A program made the translations under genes and the position numbers. Shown piece by piece: positions 38,040 through 46,698 of a stretch of 64,000 bases of DNA. The notes beneath the pieces were generated by a model, which saw only the letters and a list, made by a program, of their open reading frames with translations, ran no database searches and had not been told where the DNA came from. The stretch is from Clostridia bacterium (lineage in GTDB: Bacteria; Bacillota; Clostridia; UBA1381): the NCBI GenBank assembly GCA_017621875.1, contig JAGASE010000001.1, forward strand, positions 62,001 to 126,000, in the 5' to 3' direction. How positions within the stretch are numbered: the stretch's first letter is position 1; every line of letters starts with the position of its first letter.

Positions 38040-38074
38040 AAATACAGCCAATAACCTTAGAATATAAACTGCAT

Positions 38075-38180
38075 GGAGGCAAAAGGCTGCTGACAGTCGC
38101 TTATTTGCCTCCTTGGGTTCTGACAGACCCTGCGGACTATTCTATAGAGCAGGCATATACAAGGCTGCATATATGCAGCC
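38075..38180 (+). other. Structured intergenic leader before the PHP gene
   Basis: GGAGGCAAA (38075-38083) pairs with TTTGCCTCC (38104-38112); GGGT/ACCC form a small hairpin at 38115-38130; GGCTGCATATATGCAGCC (38163-38180) is a perfect 18-bp palindrome. A weak promoter match, CTGACA, 17 bp, TATAGA, lies between them. None has a terminator T-run. The stretch may hold an internal promoter with an operator or stabilising stems. Confidence 0.5.
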
Positions 38181-38209
38181 GATAAAAAATCAAGAGGAGT
38201 GAAAGAAAA

Positions 38210-41200
38210 ATGAAAAAGCTTTTAGCAGGGCTTTTATCTGCTGCGGTTATAATGTCGCAGATGACAGCGGTGACCTATGCCGAGGATACATGGGCACCCA
38301 CTGCGACCTCATATACGGCAGATTTTACCAGCACTGATGAAACAAGCAAGTGGCAGCCGATTGCAGATGCTGATAGTGCAAATGCAGAGCGCCTGACCGT
38401 TGCAAACGGAGTTTTGACGTGGAAAACAAGCAAAGAAGCAAAGCAGCTTCTTCCTGTAGCAAAGATGAAAAACTTTGTTATAGACATGGATATTACACAA
38501 ACCACCGGTGAGGACGGAAACGTGTATATGTATTTCGGCGTTGACAGCATAGATGCAACAAACGATCAGTCGAATAAATTCAAGATTGCGTTTCAGTCGC
38601 CGAACGTAAGAGCGTCGTTGACATATAATGGGACAGCAAGAGATACATCTTCTGATTGCGGTTATCAGTGGAATGTGCAGCCGTATGTTTATGACGAAAC
38701 CAAAAAATCGGATTTGCACCAAAGCTCAAGGCTCAGACTCGTTGTTTATGAGGATAAGCTTGCGGCTTGGATGAACGACCAGCTCGTATATTCATGGAAT
38801 ATTGACGAGAACTATACCGGCGGATATGTCGGCATAGGTGCAAGATTTCATACTACGGTTGTAAGAAGCCTTTCGGTACGCGAGGCAACAGCGAGCGACC
38901 TTTACTTTGCAGAGTCCTTTAACGCTGCGGATACTACAAATGATTATACTCATGGTGATTTTGAGGTAGCGGTATTGGCAGGAGGCAACTCCGGCGGAAT
39001 TAAGGGGAATAACTGGGGTTCTGCAACAATGGGTACAGCCGGCGGTACGGCTATGTTTATTGATAAAAACAAAACCGTAATAGGCGACCATACATATCAG
39101 GCAGGCTTTACCTTCAGTTCATCTAATAACGGTGCTACAAGATTTATCGTACCGCTTTTCGGTATTAACGATGATGCTGAAAGCACAAATACGCCGATAT
39201 CAGGATATGCATATGGCGTTACGATAAAGGTGAATGGTACAATTCAAGTTAATAAAATCACCTGTAATTCAACCGGTGGTTTCACTTATACCGGTAAAAA
39301 TTCAGAAGGAAAATGGATGTATTCGGCAGACGGTGCGGCAAGAGAATATTTCCCGGATAAGCTTGGGGATATTAATGGCACCGAGGTGCTGGCTATGGAC
39401 ACAACATGGGAATACAGACACGTACTGCATGACGGCACGCTGGATATTTATCTTGACGATGTTCTTGTTCACAGTGTTACAAGCAGCGACCTTAAAGGAC
39501 TTTCGGGATATACAGGTCTTGTGCAGAACGGCGTCGGTGGACTGCTGCACTATTTCGGCATAAGAGGCGTTGAGGACGCTGACCTTAACCGTCCGAATCA
39601 GTTCAAAATAAGAGTTGCGGGCGAGGACGGAAGCTATACTGCTCTTGCAGATAAAACTGTTCGCTTCTACACAACGCAGACGGTTGATAATGCTGTTACC
39701 GAAACACTTTACGGAACTGCATATGCCGATGAAAGCGGGCTTTTCGATATTCAGCTCGGCAATGCACAGTCATATGTTGTAAAGGTGTACGACACCGGAA
39801 GCGTTGCTCCGATTGCGACCAAAAGTATCACTTACACTCACACAGGGGAGCAGACAAACATTGATTTTGATGAGGTTACATATTATACAGAAATCCTGAA
39901 TGTTGATTTTGCAGATAATGCAGGTACAGACTCCTCACCGAAGGCTAACAGTATTGTTTTGTATGAGCAAGCAAAAACCGAGGCAATGGCAGCGTTTGGC
40001 GGCAAAGAGGCTTTGGTTTTAGACGGTGTGGGTGATGCAGCAAAAATTAACAATGAAACAGCTTTTGAGCTTGATGATAAGGATAAGCTTACCGTTGAGG
40101 CAGTATTTATTCCGCGTCAGCGTGACGGTATTAAGGAAATGGCAGTAATCGGCGGCACGATGGGTCAGTTCTCAGGCTACAAGAACGGTTTTGGACTGTA
40201 TGTAGACCAAAATTCGGACGGTGAGGACGTAATCTCTTTCAGGGCAACTGTCGGAGCCTCAAACACCTTATATGAGGTTGACGCACCGTGCGAAATGAAC
40301 ACTGCATATTATGCGGCAGGTGTTTATGACGGAACTGCTATGAGACTTTATATCAACGGAGAAGAGGTCGCATCAAAGGCAGTATCGGGCGATATTTGCA
40401 CAATAACAACACTTGCACCGGCAATCGGAGCAGAGTGGTACAACCTTAATGATTTAAGAAAATATTTCTTTAAGGGTGAAATTGCCGATGTTTACGTTGC
40501 AAACGGAACTAAAACGGCAGAGGAAGTAGCCGAAACTTATAATGAGTATACCGCAGCAGGCTATCAGCTCGGCAGCGAGGACGTGGACGATGTTACCGCA
40601 AGCGTTGCCTTTTCTACCGAGACTCCGCAAAAGGGAGATACTGTTACAGTAACTGCAGCTGTACGAAATAGTACCAACAGTGACAAAACCGTTACGGTTG
40701 AAATGGTTCCGGGATATTTCGCAGCACTTGTGACAGGCGAAAATACACAGGAAATTGCTGTTTCTGCAAACAGTATTCAAACCGCAGAATTTACATACAA
40801 GCTTTTGGAGGGCGGTAGAGAGCCTTTCCGCGTGTATGTTTATGAAAATGACGTAGAGGTATGCAGTGCAGTGAAATCACTGTCGGTAATCGGTGCGGGC
40901 TATTATAAGAGTGAAACACATAACCACTCAACACGCTCGGACGGAACAAATACCTTTGAGGAAAACGTACTGGAAGGCTTTGAAACAAAGAACTTAAGCT
41001 ACGCGTTTGCTACCGAGCATAACCAGTATAACTACTGGAACTATAAAAAGGCGGCAGATACAAGTGCACTGTATAATCCGCAGCAGTTTAAGGTATTTAT
41101 GGGTGCGGAATTTACAACACCTCAGAGCCATTTGAATGTATATGAGCTGACGAATGATGTTTCCACTCAGGAAAACAATGTAAATAAGCCGGACTGGAAC

Positions 41201-42571
41201 GAGGCGTCAAGAGCTTATTGCTTTGACTTGATTTCGGAGAACGGTGCATTGTCTGCGGCGAAAATGAATGAATTTATCGAAACTATTGAAAATGAGACAG
41301 GCGGCGGTTATCTTTATATTAATCACCCAAGTGACAGGACATATTCTACACCGGACGATATTATACAGGATATGAGAGGATATACCGGTATAGAGATTTG
41401 GAACGGTGCACAGACCTGCTTTGATGAGATAACCTTAAAGCAGAGAGACTCATGGGATAAGGCAAACTCAATCGGCTGGGGACACATTGTAGGTCAGGCA
41501 GGAACAGACGCACACGGTTCGGTGTGCTACGGAACTATTCAGAAGGTTGCTTACCTTGATGAGCTTTCACGTGAGGAAATTACGCGTGTTGTATCGGACG
41601 GTAACGCAATCGGAACAAACGGTCCTGAAATAAGATTCGATATCAACGGCGTTGCAATGAACGATACCGCTGTAGCTACAGATGGTAAGGCTGCATTTAA
41701 CATTGATGTATATGACCCGCTTGGAGATATTTTAGAGGTTAAGCTTATTAAGAATATTGTAAGCGGTGAATTTACTACCGACAACAGAACAGAAACTGTG
41801 CTCTATGCAAAGGCGGACGGAGCTGATGCAATCAGTACCTTCAGCTATAATGACGTGCTTGAGGTTAGCGATGGTGAGTTCTACAGAGTAGAGGTAACAA
41901 CGGCAAAAACGCCTTACGGCTCGGTTTCGTCAAATGGAATTACCACCGCAGGCGACGGCTCAGGCATGGGTTGGGCATTTACCAATAATATCTGGATTAC
42001 AGAAAGCGGAACAAGCAACAGCACCAATATTTCTGCTATTGCTTCGGTAAGTGATAATGTGGCTCTTTGCGAGCTGCCGACAGGTATTTTGTACCTTAGA
42101 GGTTCAGGCGAGTTCTCACTTGACGAGCTTACCGTTACATCGGACGGAGCTGTTTCAAAGTCTGTTTCGGACGACCTTATAACCGTTACCGTAACTGCTG
42201 AAGACGGCAGTCAAAGCGTAACAGAGCTTTACCTCGTAGGCGATATAGCTGTTAATGCAGAAACCAGGCTTGTATGCACAGAGGCTGTATGCACTGCTTC
42301 ATCGGCACAGTTGACGGTTTCGGTCACAGACGGCGAGTGTCTTCTGGAAGAGGGCGATGCAAAGCTTATAGTTGCTGTATACAATGCGGACGGCTTGATT
42401 GGCTGTGCTGTTGAAGACGTAACGGCAGTAGCTAAGGAAAAGAGTGTTACAATCACATTCAGTGAGCAGACCGACCTTGCAAAGCTGAGCGTTAAAGCTA
42501 TGCTTTTAAGGAATATGCAGAATGTTGAGCCTCTTTGCAGTGCTGAGGAAGCTGTTATTAAAACAAATTAA
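38210..42571 (+). CDS. Secreted LamG/PHP-domain metallohydrolase (CehA/McbA-like)
   Basis: A 1453-residue exported protein. After the signal peptide (1-24) come two concanavalin-like domains (about 30-230 and 235-460), a short beta-domain (465-560), a LamG domain (about 565-785) and an Ig-like domain (795-890). A PHP phosphoesterase-type domain follows at about 897-1160, with ETHNHSTRSDG (H-x-H), ATEHNQ, MGAEFTT, INHPSD and GTDAHG supplying metal ligands. The C-terminus (1347-1453) is the shared module (LIVAVYNADGLIG, VKAMLLRNMQNVEPL). PHP proteins of the CehA/McbA type hydrolyse phosphoesters or other esters using metal ions; an exported one with lectin domains implies action on a decorated polymer. 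Last gene of the array, ending at a strong terminator. Confidence 0.85.
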   Translation: MKKLLAGLLSAAVIMSQMTAVTYAEDTWAPTATSYTADFTSTDETSKWQPIADADSANAERLTVANGVLTWKTSKEAKQLLPVAKMKNFVIDMDITQTTGEDGNVYMYFGVDSIDATNDQSNKFKIAFQSPNVRASLTYNGTARDTSSDCGYQWNVQPYVYDETKKSDLHQSSRLRLVVYEDKLAAWMNDQLVYSWNIDENYTGGYVGIGARFHTTVVRSLSVREATASDLYFAESFNAADTTNDYTHGDFEVAVLAGGNSGGIKGNNWGSATMGTAGGTAMFIDKNKTVIGDHTYQAGFTFSSSNNGATRFIVPLFGINDDAESTNTPISGYAYGVTIKVNGTIQVNKITCNSTGGFTYTGKNSEGKWMYSADGAAREYFPDKLGDINGTEVLAMDTTWEYRHVLHDGTLDIYLDDVLVHSVTSSDLKGLSGYTGLVQNGVGGLLHYFGIRGVEDADLNRPNQFKIRVAGEDGSYTALADKTVRFYTTQTVDNAVTETLYGTAYADESGLFDIQLGNAQSYVVKVYDTGSVAPIATKSITYTHTGEQTNIDFDEVTYYTEILNVDFADNAGTDSSPKANSIVLYEQAKTEAMAAFGGKEALVLDGVGDAAKINNETAFELDDKDKLTVEAVFIPRQRDGIKEMAVIGGTMGQFSGYKNGFGLYVDQNSDGEDVISFRATVGASNTLYEVDAPCEMNTAYYAAGVYDGTAMRLYINGEEVASKAVSGDICTITTLAPAIGAEWYNLNDLRKYFFKGEIADVYVANGTKTAEEVAETYNEYTAAGYQLGSEDVDDVTASVAFSTETPQKGDTVTVTAAVRNSTNSDKTVTVEMVPGYFAALVTGENTQEIAVSANSIQTAEFTYKLLEGGREPFRVYVYENDVEVCSAVKSLSVIGAGYYKSETHNHSTRSDGTNTFEENVLEGFETKNLSYAFATEHNQYNYWNYKKAADTSALYNPQQFKVFMGAEFTTPQSHLNVYELTNDVSTQENNVNKPDWNEASRAYCFDLISENGALSAAKMNEFIETIENETGGGYLYINHPSDRTYSTPDDIIQDMRGYTGIEIWNGAQTCFDEITLKQRDSWDKANSIGWGHIVGQAGTDAHGSVCYGTIQKVAYLDELSREEITRVVSDGNAIGTNGPEIRFDINGVAMNDTAVATDGKAAFNIDVYDPLGDILEVKLIKNIVSGEFTTDNRTETVLYAKADGADAISTFSYNDVLEVSDGEFYRVEVTTAKTPYGSVSSNGITTAGDGSGMGWAFTNNIWITESGTSNSTNISAIASVSDNVALCELPTGILYLRGSGEFSLDELTVTSDGAVSKSVSDDLITVTVTAEDGSQSVTELYLVGDIAVNAETRLVCTEAVCTASSAQLTVSVTDGECLLEEGDAKLIVAVYNADGLIGCAVEDVTAVAKEKSVTITFSEQTDLAKLSVKAMLLRNMQNVEPLCSAEEAVIKTN

Positions 42572-42580
42572 TATCAGACT

Positions 42581-42610
42581 AAAAAAAGTGCGATGACTCG
42601 CACTTTTTTT
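42581..42610. terminator. Strong terminator ending the secreted-protein array
   Basis: AAAAAAAGTGCGA / TCGCACTTTTTTT forms a perfect 13-bp stem with a TGAC loop, with an A-run before and T-run after, so it works on both strands. It separates the rightward array from the leftward SPFH operon. Confidence 0.92.
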
Positions 42611-42666
42611 ATTATGCAGGAAACCTGCGTTTAGCAATGACGGAATAAGAAAATTGCTGCCAAAAT

Positions 42667-42704
42667 CCTACACCCGTAGGCGGGCTTCTATCAGAAGCTT
42701 TTTT
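42667..42704 (+). terminator. Second tandem hairpin with T-run
   Basis: CCTAC-ACCC-GTAGG (42667-42680) is followed by GCTTCT-ATC-AGAAGC (42684-42698) and TTTTTT. A backup terminator for rightward transcripts, close to the stop of the leftward SPFH gene. Confidence 0.6.
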
Positions 42705-42730
42705 ATTAGATATTTTAAGGTTTGCTTAAA

Positions 42731-43612
42731 TCAATCCTTCATAAGCTCTTTTACTGTAGTGGCAAGACCTGCAATGCCCTGTATCTGAGACGGAATGATA
42801 ATCTTTGTTGCATTTCCGTCTGCCGCTTTTTCAAAGCTTTCAAGAGACTTGATTGCGATATATGCATCGCTCGGATTTGCCTCGTTGATTTTTCTGATAC
42901 CCTCTGCGATTGCTGCCTGAACCTGAATAATTGCTTCTGCCTGACCTTCTGCCTCTTTAATTGCTGCCTGCTTTTTAGCCTCGGCACGCAGAATTGCGGA
43001 TTCCTTTTCACCCTCGGCAAGAAGAATTGCTGCCTTTTTTTCACCCTCAGCACGCAGGATTGATTCGCGGCGTTCACGCTCTGCCTTCATCTGCTTTTCC
43101 ATTGCGTCCTGAATTTCACGCGGAGGAATGATGTTTTTAAGCTCAACTCTGTTTATCTTAATTCCCCAAGGGTCGGTTGCCTCGTCGAGAATGGACCGCA
43201 TTTTTGTATTTACAATATCACGTGAGGTAAGAGTTTCATCAAGCTCCATTTCGCCTATGATATTACGCAGCGTTGTGGCAGTCAGATTTTCAATAGCCAT
43301 CATCGGGCGCTCAACGCCGTATGCAAACAGCTTCGGGTCGGTAATCTGATAATAAACCACCGTATCAATCTGCATGGTTACATTATCCTTGGTAATAACC
43401 GGCTGAGGAGGAAAATCCACAACATGCTCTTTCAGGCTGACTCTTCTCGCAACCTTTTCGATAAACGGGATTTTAACGTGAAGTCCGACGCTCCAGGTCT
43501 GGCTGTATCCGCCGAAACGCTCAATTATATACGCATGTGCCTGCGGAACAATTTTAATGTTTGCAATAATTCCTATAATTAAAATAACGAGTAAAATCAA
43601 TACTAATTCCAT
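42731..43612 (-). CDS. qmcA: SPFH/band-7 membrane protein (QmcA/stomatin family)
   Basis: A 293-residue membrane protein: N-terminal helix at about 3-20, then the SPFH domain (VPQAHAYIIERFGGY near 23, PPREIQ near 162), then a long Ala/Glu-rich coiled coil (about 170-245) with ERRESILRAEGEKKAAIL. Stomatin-like proteins oligomerise in membrane microdomains. The gene is 14 nt downstream of an NfeD gene, the standard partner of this family. GGAGG precedes the ATG. The gene symbol is by family resemblance. Confidence 0.9.
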   Translation of the reverse strand: MELVLILLVILIIGIIANIKIVPQAHAYIIERFGGYSQTWSVGLHVKIPFIEKVARRVSLKEHVVDFPPQPVITKDNVTMQIDTVVYYQITDPKLFAYGVERPMMAIENLTATTLRNIIGEMELDETLTSRDIVNTKMRSILDEATDPWGIKINRVELKNIIPPREIQDAMEKQMKAERERRESILRAEGEKKAAILLAEGEKESAILRAEAKKQAAIKEAEGQAEAIIQVQAAIAEGIRKINEANPSDAYIAIKSLESFEKAADGNATKIIIPSQIQGIAGLATTVKELMKD

Positions 43613-43626
43613 ATTTATACCTCCAA

Positions 43627-44046
43627 TTATTTTTTAACAATCAGCTTTACCCCTTCAATTTTTTCAATGGTAACAACCGCGTCCTTTTCAATCGGCTGAC
43701 CGTCGCTGCTTTTAACCGTCCAATAGGTTCCGCCGGCCTTTAACTCGCCGCTTGTTCCCATTGCATCGGTTGAACGCGTCATTACTGCTTTGTCACCAAT
43801 AAGGCTTTCCGCATTGGTTTTTGCACCGCTGTTTTTGGTGAGCCTCCGAACCAGCGGACGGGTGCAGATAAGAAGCACCACAGAAACAGCCACGAAGGTG
43901 ATGCTTTGAGCAAGAACACCTGTACCCAAAAGGTACGCGATTAATGCCCCCAAAGCTCCTCCTGCAAACCAAATGCAAATAAACTGGAAGGTTACAGCCT
44001 CTAAAATTCCGAATGCGACTATTGCCGCAAGCCATAAAATTCCCAT
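43627..44046 (-). CDS. NfeD-family membrane protein
   Basis: A short 139-residue NfeD: helices at about 4-22, 26-45 and 48-68, then the soluble OB-fold domain (LIGDKAVMTRSTD near 82, then GTYWTVKSSDG near 107). It lacks the N-terminal protease domain of long NfeD forms. It is encoded directly before the SPFH gene in one operon; the two products are thought to act together at the membrane. AAGGAAGGA precedes the ATG. Confidence 0.88.
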   Translation of the reverse strand: MGILWLAAIVAFGILEAVTFQFICIWFAGGALGALIAYLLGTGVLAQSITFVAVSVVLLICTRPLVRRLTKNSGAKTNAESLIGDKAVMTRSTDAMGTSGELKAGGTYWTVKSSDGQPIEKDAVVTIEKIEGVKLIVKK

Positions 44047-44084
44047 GTTAGTCCTTCCTTTCCGGCAGATTGCTGCCTAAGGTT

Positions 44085-44113
44085 AGTATAACATACCGCA
44101 TTAAAAAACGCAA
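44085..44113 (-). promoter_or_regulatory. Promoter of the NfeD-SPFH operon
   Basis: On the minus strand TTGCGT (44113-44108), 17 bp, TATACT (44090-44085), about 40 nt upstream of the NfeD start. Confidence 0.6.
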
Positions 44114-44129
44114 TAAATTTTTTATATAT

Positions 44130-44711
44130 TTATGCTGTAAGATTTTCTAAGCGACATCTAAGCTTTTGTATATCCTCCACGATTTTAAACCGAAAATTTA
44201 TATCGCCGTTTTTGATGATGGTTTTTAATGCCTCCTCACTGAGCTGATTTTTCAAAAGCTCCTCGCCGTCGGCACTTAAATCCCCGAACACATCTTCGGT
44301 AAAGCAGAGCGGCGGATATGCCACGCACCACCAGTTTTCGCCCGCACCCTCGCCCAGAACTACCTTTACGCAGTTATACATGCCCTCGGGAAGACGCAGA
44401 TTTTTGTATTCCTTTTCAGGGACAAAGCAGCGTTCGGGCTTTGCGGCGGCTATATAATCAGTACCAAGCCTTTTAAGCGATTGGTTTGCGGCATCGGTGA
44501 TGTCTTGCACGGAGGTTTTTTCGGTAATGCTTTTTAAAATATCGTCGCGTACTGCCAGCTTTATTTTTTGGTCATTTTCGGAATCGCTGTTTGCTACAAT
44601 ATGCATACGCACGAGATTATCGCTTAAATCCTGCTGTATTTCGACGGCATAAACGCCCGATATTGCACCGCAGCACAGCAGGAGGAGAAGAAAAAGACAG
44701 AGTTTTTTCAT
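44130..44711 (-). CDS. spoIIR: Stage II sporulation protein R
   Basis: A 193-residue exported signalling protein made in the forespore. In Bacillus it triggers SpoIIGA to cleave pro-sigma-E in the mother cell. Signal sequence KKLCLFLLLLLCCGAISG is followed by the family core: NLVRMHIVANSDSENDQ near 33, KLAVRDDIL near 52, then LPEGMYNCVKVVLGEG near 119 and NWWCVAYPPLCF near 137. ATG at 44711 is preferred over the in-frame GTG at 44729 because AAAGGA lies between them. Divergent from sleB-ypeB. Confidence 0.92.
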   Translation of the reverse strand: MKKLCLFLLLLLCCGAISGVYAVEIQQDLSDNLVRMHIVANSDSENDQKIKLAVRDDILKSITEKTSVQDITDAANQSLKRLGTDYIAAAKPERCFVPEKEYKNLRLPEGMYNCVKVVLGEGAGENWWCVAYPPLCFTEDVFGDLSADGEELLKNQLSEEALKTIIKNGDINFRFKIVEDIQKLRCRLENLTA

Positions 44712-44770
44712 AATTATAATTCCTTTCACGTTAAAATCTTTATTGTAAATTGTAGACTTAAACCTAAAAA

Positions 44771-44804
44771 GTTATACATATAAAGAATTTTTTGGGGAAA
44801 GATA
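44771..44804 (+). promoter_or_regulatory. Possible forespore-sigma promoter of sleB
   Basis: GTTATA (44771-44776) and GGGGAAAGATA (44794-44804) roughly resemble a sigma-F/G promoter (G-[C/T]-A-T-A and GG-N-R-A-N-A). No sigma-A promoter is visible before sleB. The match is partial. Confidence 0.25.
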
Positions 44805-44832
44805 AGGGCAGAAATTAAAAAGAGGTGAATTT

Positions 44833-45297
44833 ATGAAACACATAAAAATTTATGCAACATGCCTTGCGGCAGCGGTTATTGCGATTATTTGTGCGATATC
44901 GTTTGCACCGTCCGAGACGGTGGCACAGACGCAGCGTTCGGCAAATGATGTGCAGCTTTTGGCAAGAGCGGTTAACGGTGAGGCAAGAGGCGAGGTTTAC
45001 GAGGGACAGGTTGCAGTTGCAGCGGTTATTTTAAATCGTGTAAAGCATCCGTCCTTCCCGAACACAATATCGGGCGTAATTTATCAGCCGGGTGCTTTCA
45101 CAGCGGTTGCGGACGGTCAGATAAACGTGCCTATCGCCCAGAATTCTACGGTGTATAAAGCGTGTCAGGATGCATTAAACGGCTGGGATCCGACCTACGG
45201 TGCAATCTATTATTTCAATCCCGACACTGCAACAAATAAGTGGATATGGTCGAGACCGCTTATTATTCAGATAGGCAAACACCGTTTTTGTAAATAG
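44833..45297 (+). CDS. sleB: Spore cortex-lytic enzyme SleB, catalytic domain
   Basis: A 154-residue exported cell-wall hydrolase consisting of an N-terminal membrane/signal segment (about 5-25) and the Hydrolase_2 lytic transglycosylase domain: LARAVNGEARGE near 43 with the catalytic Glu, ILNRVKHPSFP near 66, GAIYYFNPD near 122, IGKHRFCK at the end. It lacks the N-terminal peptidoglycan-binding domain of Bacillus SleB. It would depolymerise spore cortex during germination. ypeB follows after 8 nt; the two are a conserved pair. Confidence 0.92.
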   Translation: MKHIKIYATCLAAAVIAIICAISFAPSETVAQTQRSANDVQLLARAVNGEARGEVYEGQVAVAAVILNRVKHPSFPNTISGVIYQPGAFTAVADGQINVPIAQNSTVYKACQDALNGWDPTYGAIYYFNPDTATNKWIWSRPLIIQIGKHRFCK

Positions 45298-45305
45298 GAG
45301 GCAAT

Positions 45306-46637
45306 ATGGAGAACAGAAGATTTTACTGGATATTTACCGTAGCGGTAGTTGCTCTGGGAGTTTTCGGCACTTATGAATATTTTAAGGCAAGAGCATATCG
45401 TCAGAGCCTTGAGGATACTTATAACCGTGCCTTTTTTGAACTGACCGACTATGTGGACGACATTGATACACTGCTGGCAAAGGGAATGATGGCGACTTCT
45501 GCAGGAGAGATGGCAACAATTTCGCAAAAGCTGTCTGTTCAGGCATCTGCCGCGAAAGCCTGCCTTGCACAACTGCCGATAACCGAGGTGCAGCTTGACA
45601 AAACCGAAAAGTTTTTGTCGCAGGTGGGCGATTACACCTATACCTTAAGCCAAAGCCTTATTGACAAGAAGACCATAACCGAAGATGAGTATGAGAATTT
45701 AACATCGTTAGGAACATATGCATCAACTCTGAATCAGTCGCTTGGAGACCTTTCGCAGCAGGTTTACAGCGGAAGACTCAGATTCGGAGAGAATGCGAAT
45801 GTTTCTCTGCAAAAGGTGGCATATGCCGAATCCTCCGATCCGTTTTCGGCTATAGAAAAGGAATTTGGGGAATACCCGTCGTTGATTTATGACGGTCCGT
45901 TTTCCGAGCATATCGAGAATATGCAGCCGAAAATGCTGGAAAATGAGAGGGAAATTACCCGCGACGAGGCAGTCGCAAAGATAGTGAAGTTTTTTGGCAC
46001 TGCCAAGGATAAGGTGACGTATATAAGTGAAACGGAAAATTCTGTGATGAACTCGTATATGTTCAGAATTTCGGACAGCGGTAAGGAAACTACGGTAAGC
46101 ATCACCAAAAAGGGCGGGCATATTGTGTATTTCCTGATGAACCGCAGAGTGCGTGAGGAAAAGCTGACGGTAGAGGACGCTATTTTGAAGGCACAGGAAT
46201 ACCTTAAGCAGAAGGGCTTTGAAAGCATGCAGAGCAGCTATTACGAAAAGACAGGCGGCGTTGCTACAGTAAACTTTGCCTATAAGCAGAATAATGTTAT
46301 CTGTTATTCAGACCTTATAAAGGTTAAGGTTGCACTTGATGACGGCGAGGTTGTGGGCATGGAGGCAAACGGCTATATTATGAACCATACCAAGCGAGAT
46401 ATAAGAACGCCGGCTTTGACTAAGCAGGAGGCAAGGGGACACATAAGCTCAAGGCTTAGTATAGATACTGTGAATATTGCACTTATTCCGAAGGATTCCA
46501 AGCGAGAGGTGCTGTGCTATGAGTTTAAGGGAACCTCCGCAGGCAGAAACTTCCTCGTGTATATCAATGCTGAGACCGGCGATGAGGAGGATATTCAGAT
46601 TTTGATTGAGTCGCCCGACGGAGTATTGACAATTTGA
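45306..46637 (+). CDS. ypeB: Germination protein YpeB
   Basis: A 443-residue protein with one N-terminal transmembrane helix (about 6-25), a helical domain (30-185) and C-terminal PepSY-type repeats (about 200-440, e.g. ITRDEAVAKIVKFF, then LTVEDAILKAQEYL). In spore formers YpeB is required for SleB localisation and stability, and the reverse. Length matches Bacillus YpeB (about 450). It ends at a strong bidirectional terminator. Confidence 0.93.
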   Translation: MENRRFYWIFTVAVVALGVFGTYEYFKARAYRQSLEDTYNRAFFELTDYVDDIDTLLAKGMMATSAGEMATISQKLSVQASAAKACLAQLPITEVQLDKTEKFLSQVGDYTYTLSQSLIDKKTITEDEYENLTSLGTYASTLNQSLGDLSQQVYSGRLRFGENANVSLQKVAYAESSDPFSAIEKEFGEYPSLIYDGPFSEHIENMQPKMLENEREITRDEAVAKIVKFFGTAKDKVTYISETENSVMNSYMFRISDSGKETTVSITKKGGHIVYFLMNRRVREEKLTVEDAILKAQEYLKQKGFESMQSSYYEKTGGVATVNFAYKQNNVICYSDLIKVKVALDDGEVVGMEANGYIMNHTKRDIRTPALTKQEARGHISSRLSIDTVNIALIPKDSKREVLCYEFKGTSAGRNFLVYINAETGDEEDIQILIESPDGVLTI

Positions 46638-46646
46638 TAAAATGAT

Positions 46647-46679
46647 AAAAATGGCATATCACACGATATGCCATTTTTT
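46647..46679. terminator. Bidirectional terminator after ypeB
   Basis: AAAAATGGCATATC / GATATGCCATTTTT, 14-bp stem, ACAC loop, T-run on one side and A-run on the other. Serves ypeB and the convergent XRE gene. Confidence 0.92.
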
Positions 46680-46698
46680 ATGGTATTTATTCTGAAAA

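Noticed and set aside
20443-42571. Cellulosome-type system (dockerin/cohesin)
   Set aside because: No dockerin calcium-loop repeats or cohesin domains are seen in any of the six exported proteins; anchoring is by SLH in one of them.
42751-43077. Basic Arg/Gln-rich reading frame on the minus strand
   Set aside because: It is an out-of-frame reading of the coiled-coil repeat of the SPFH gene, with no start signal.
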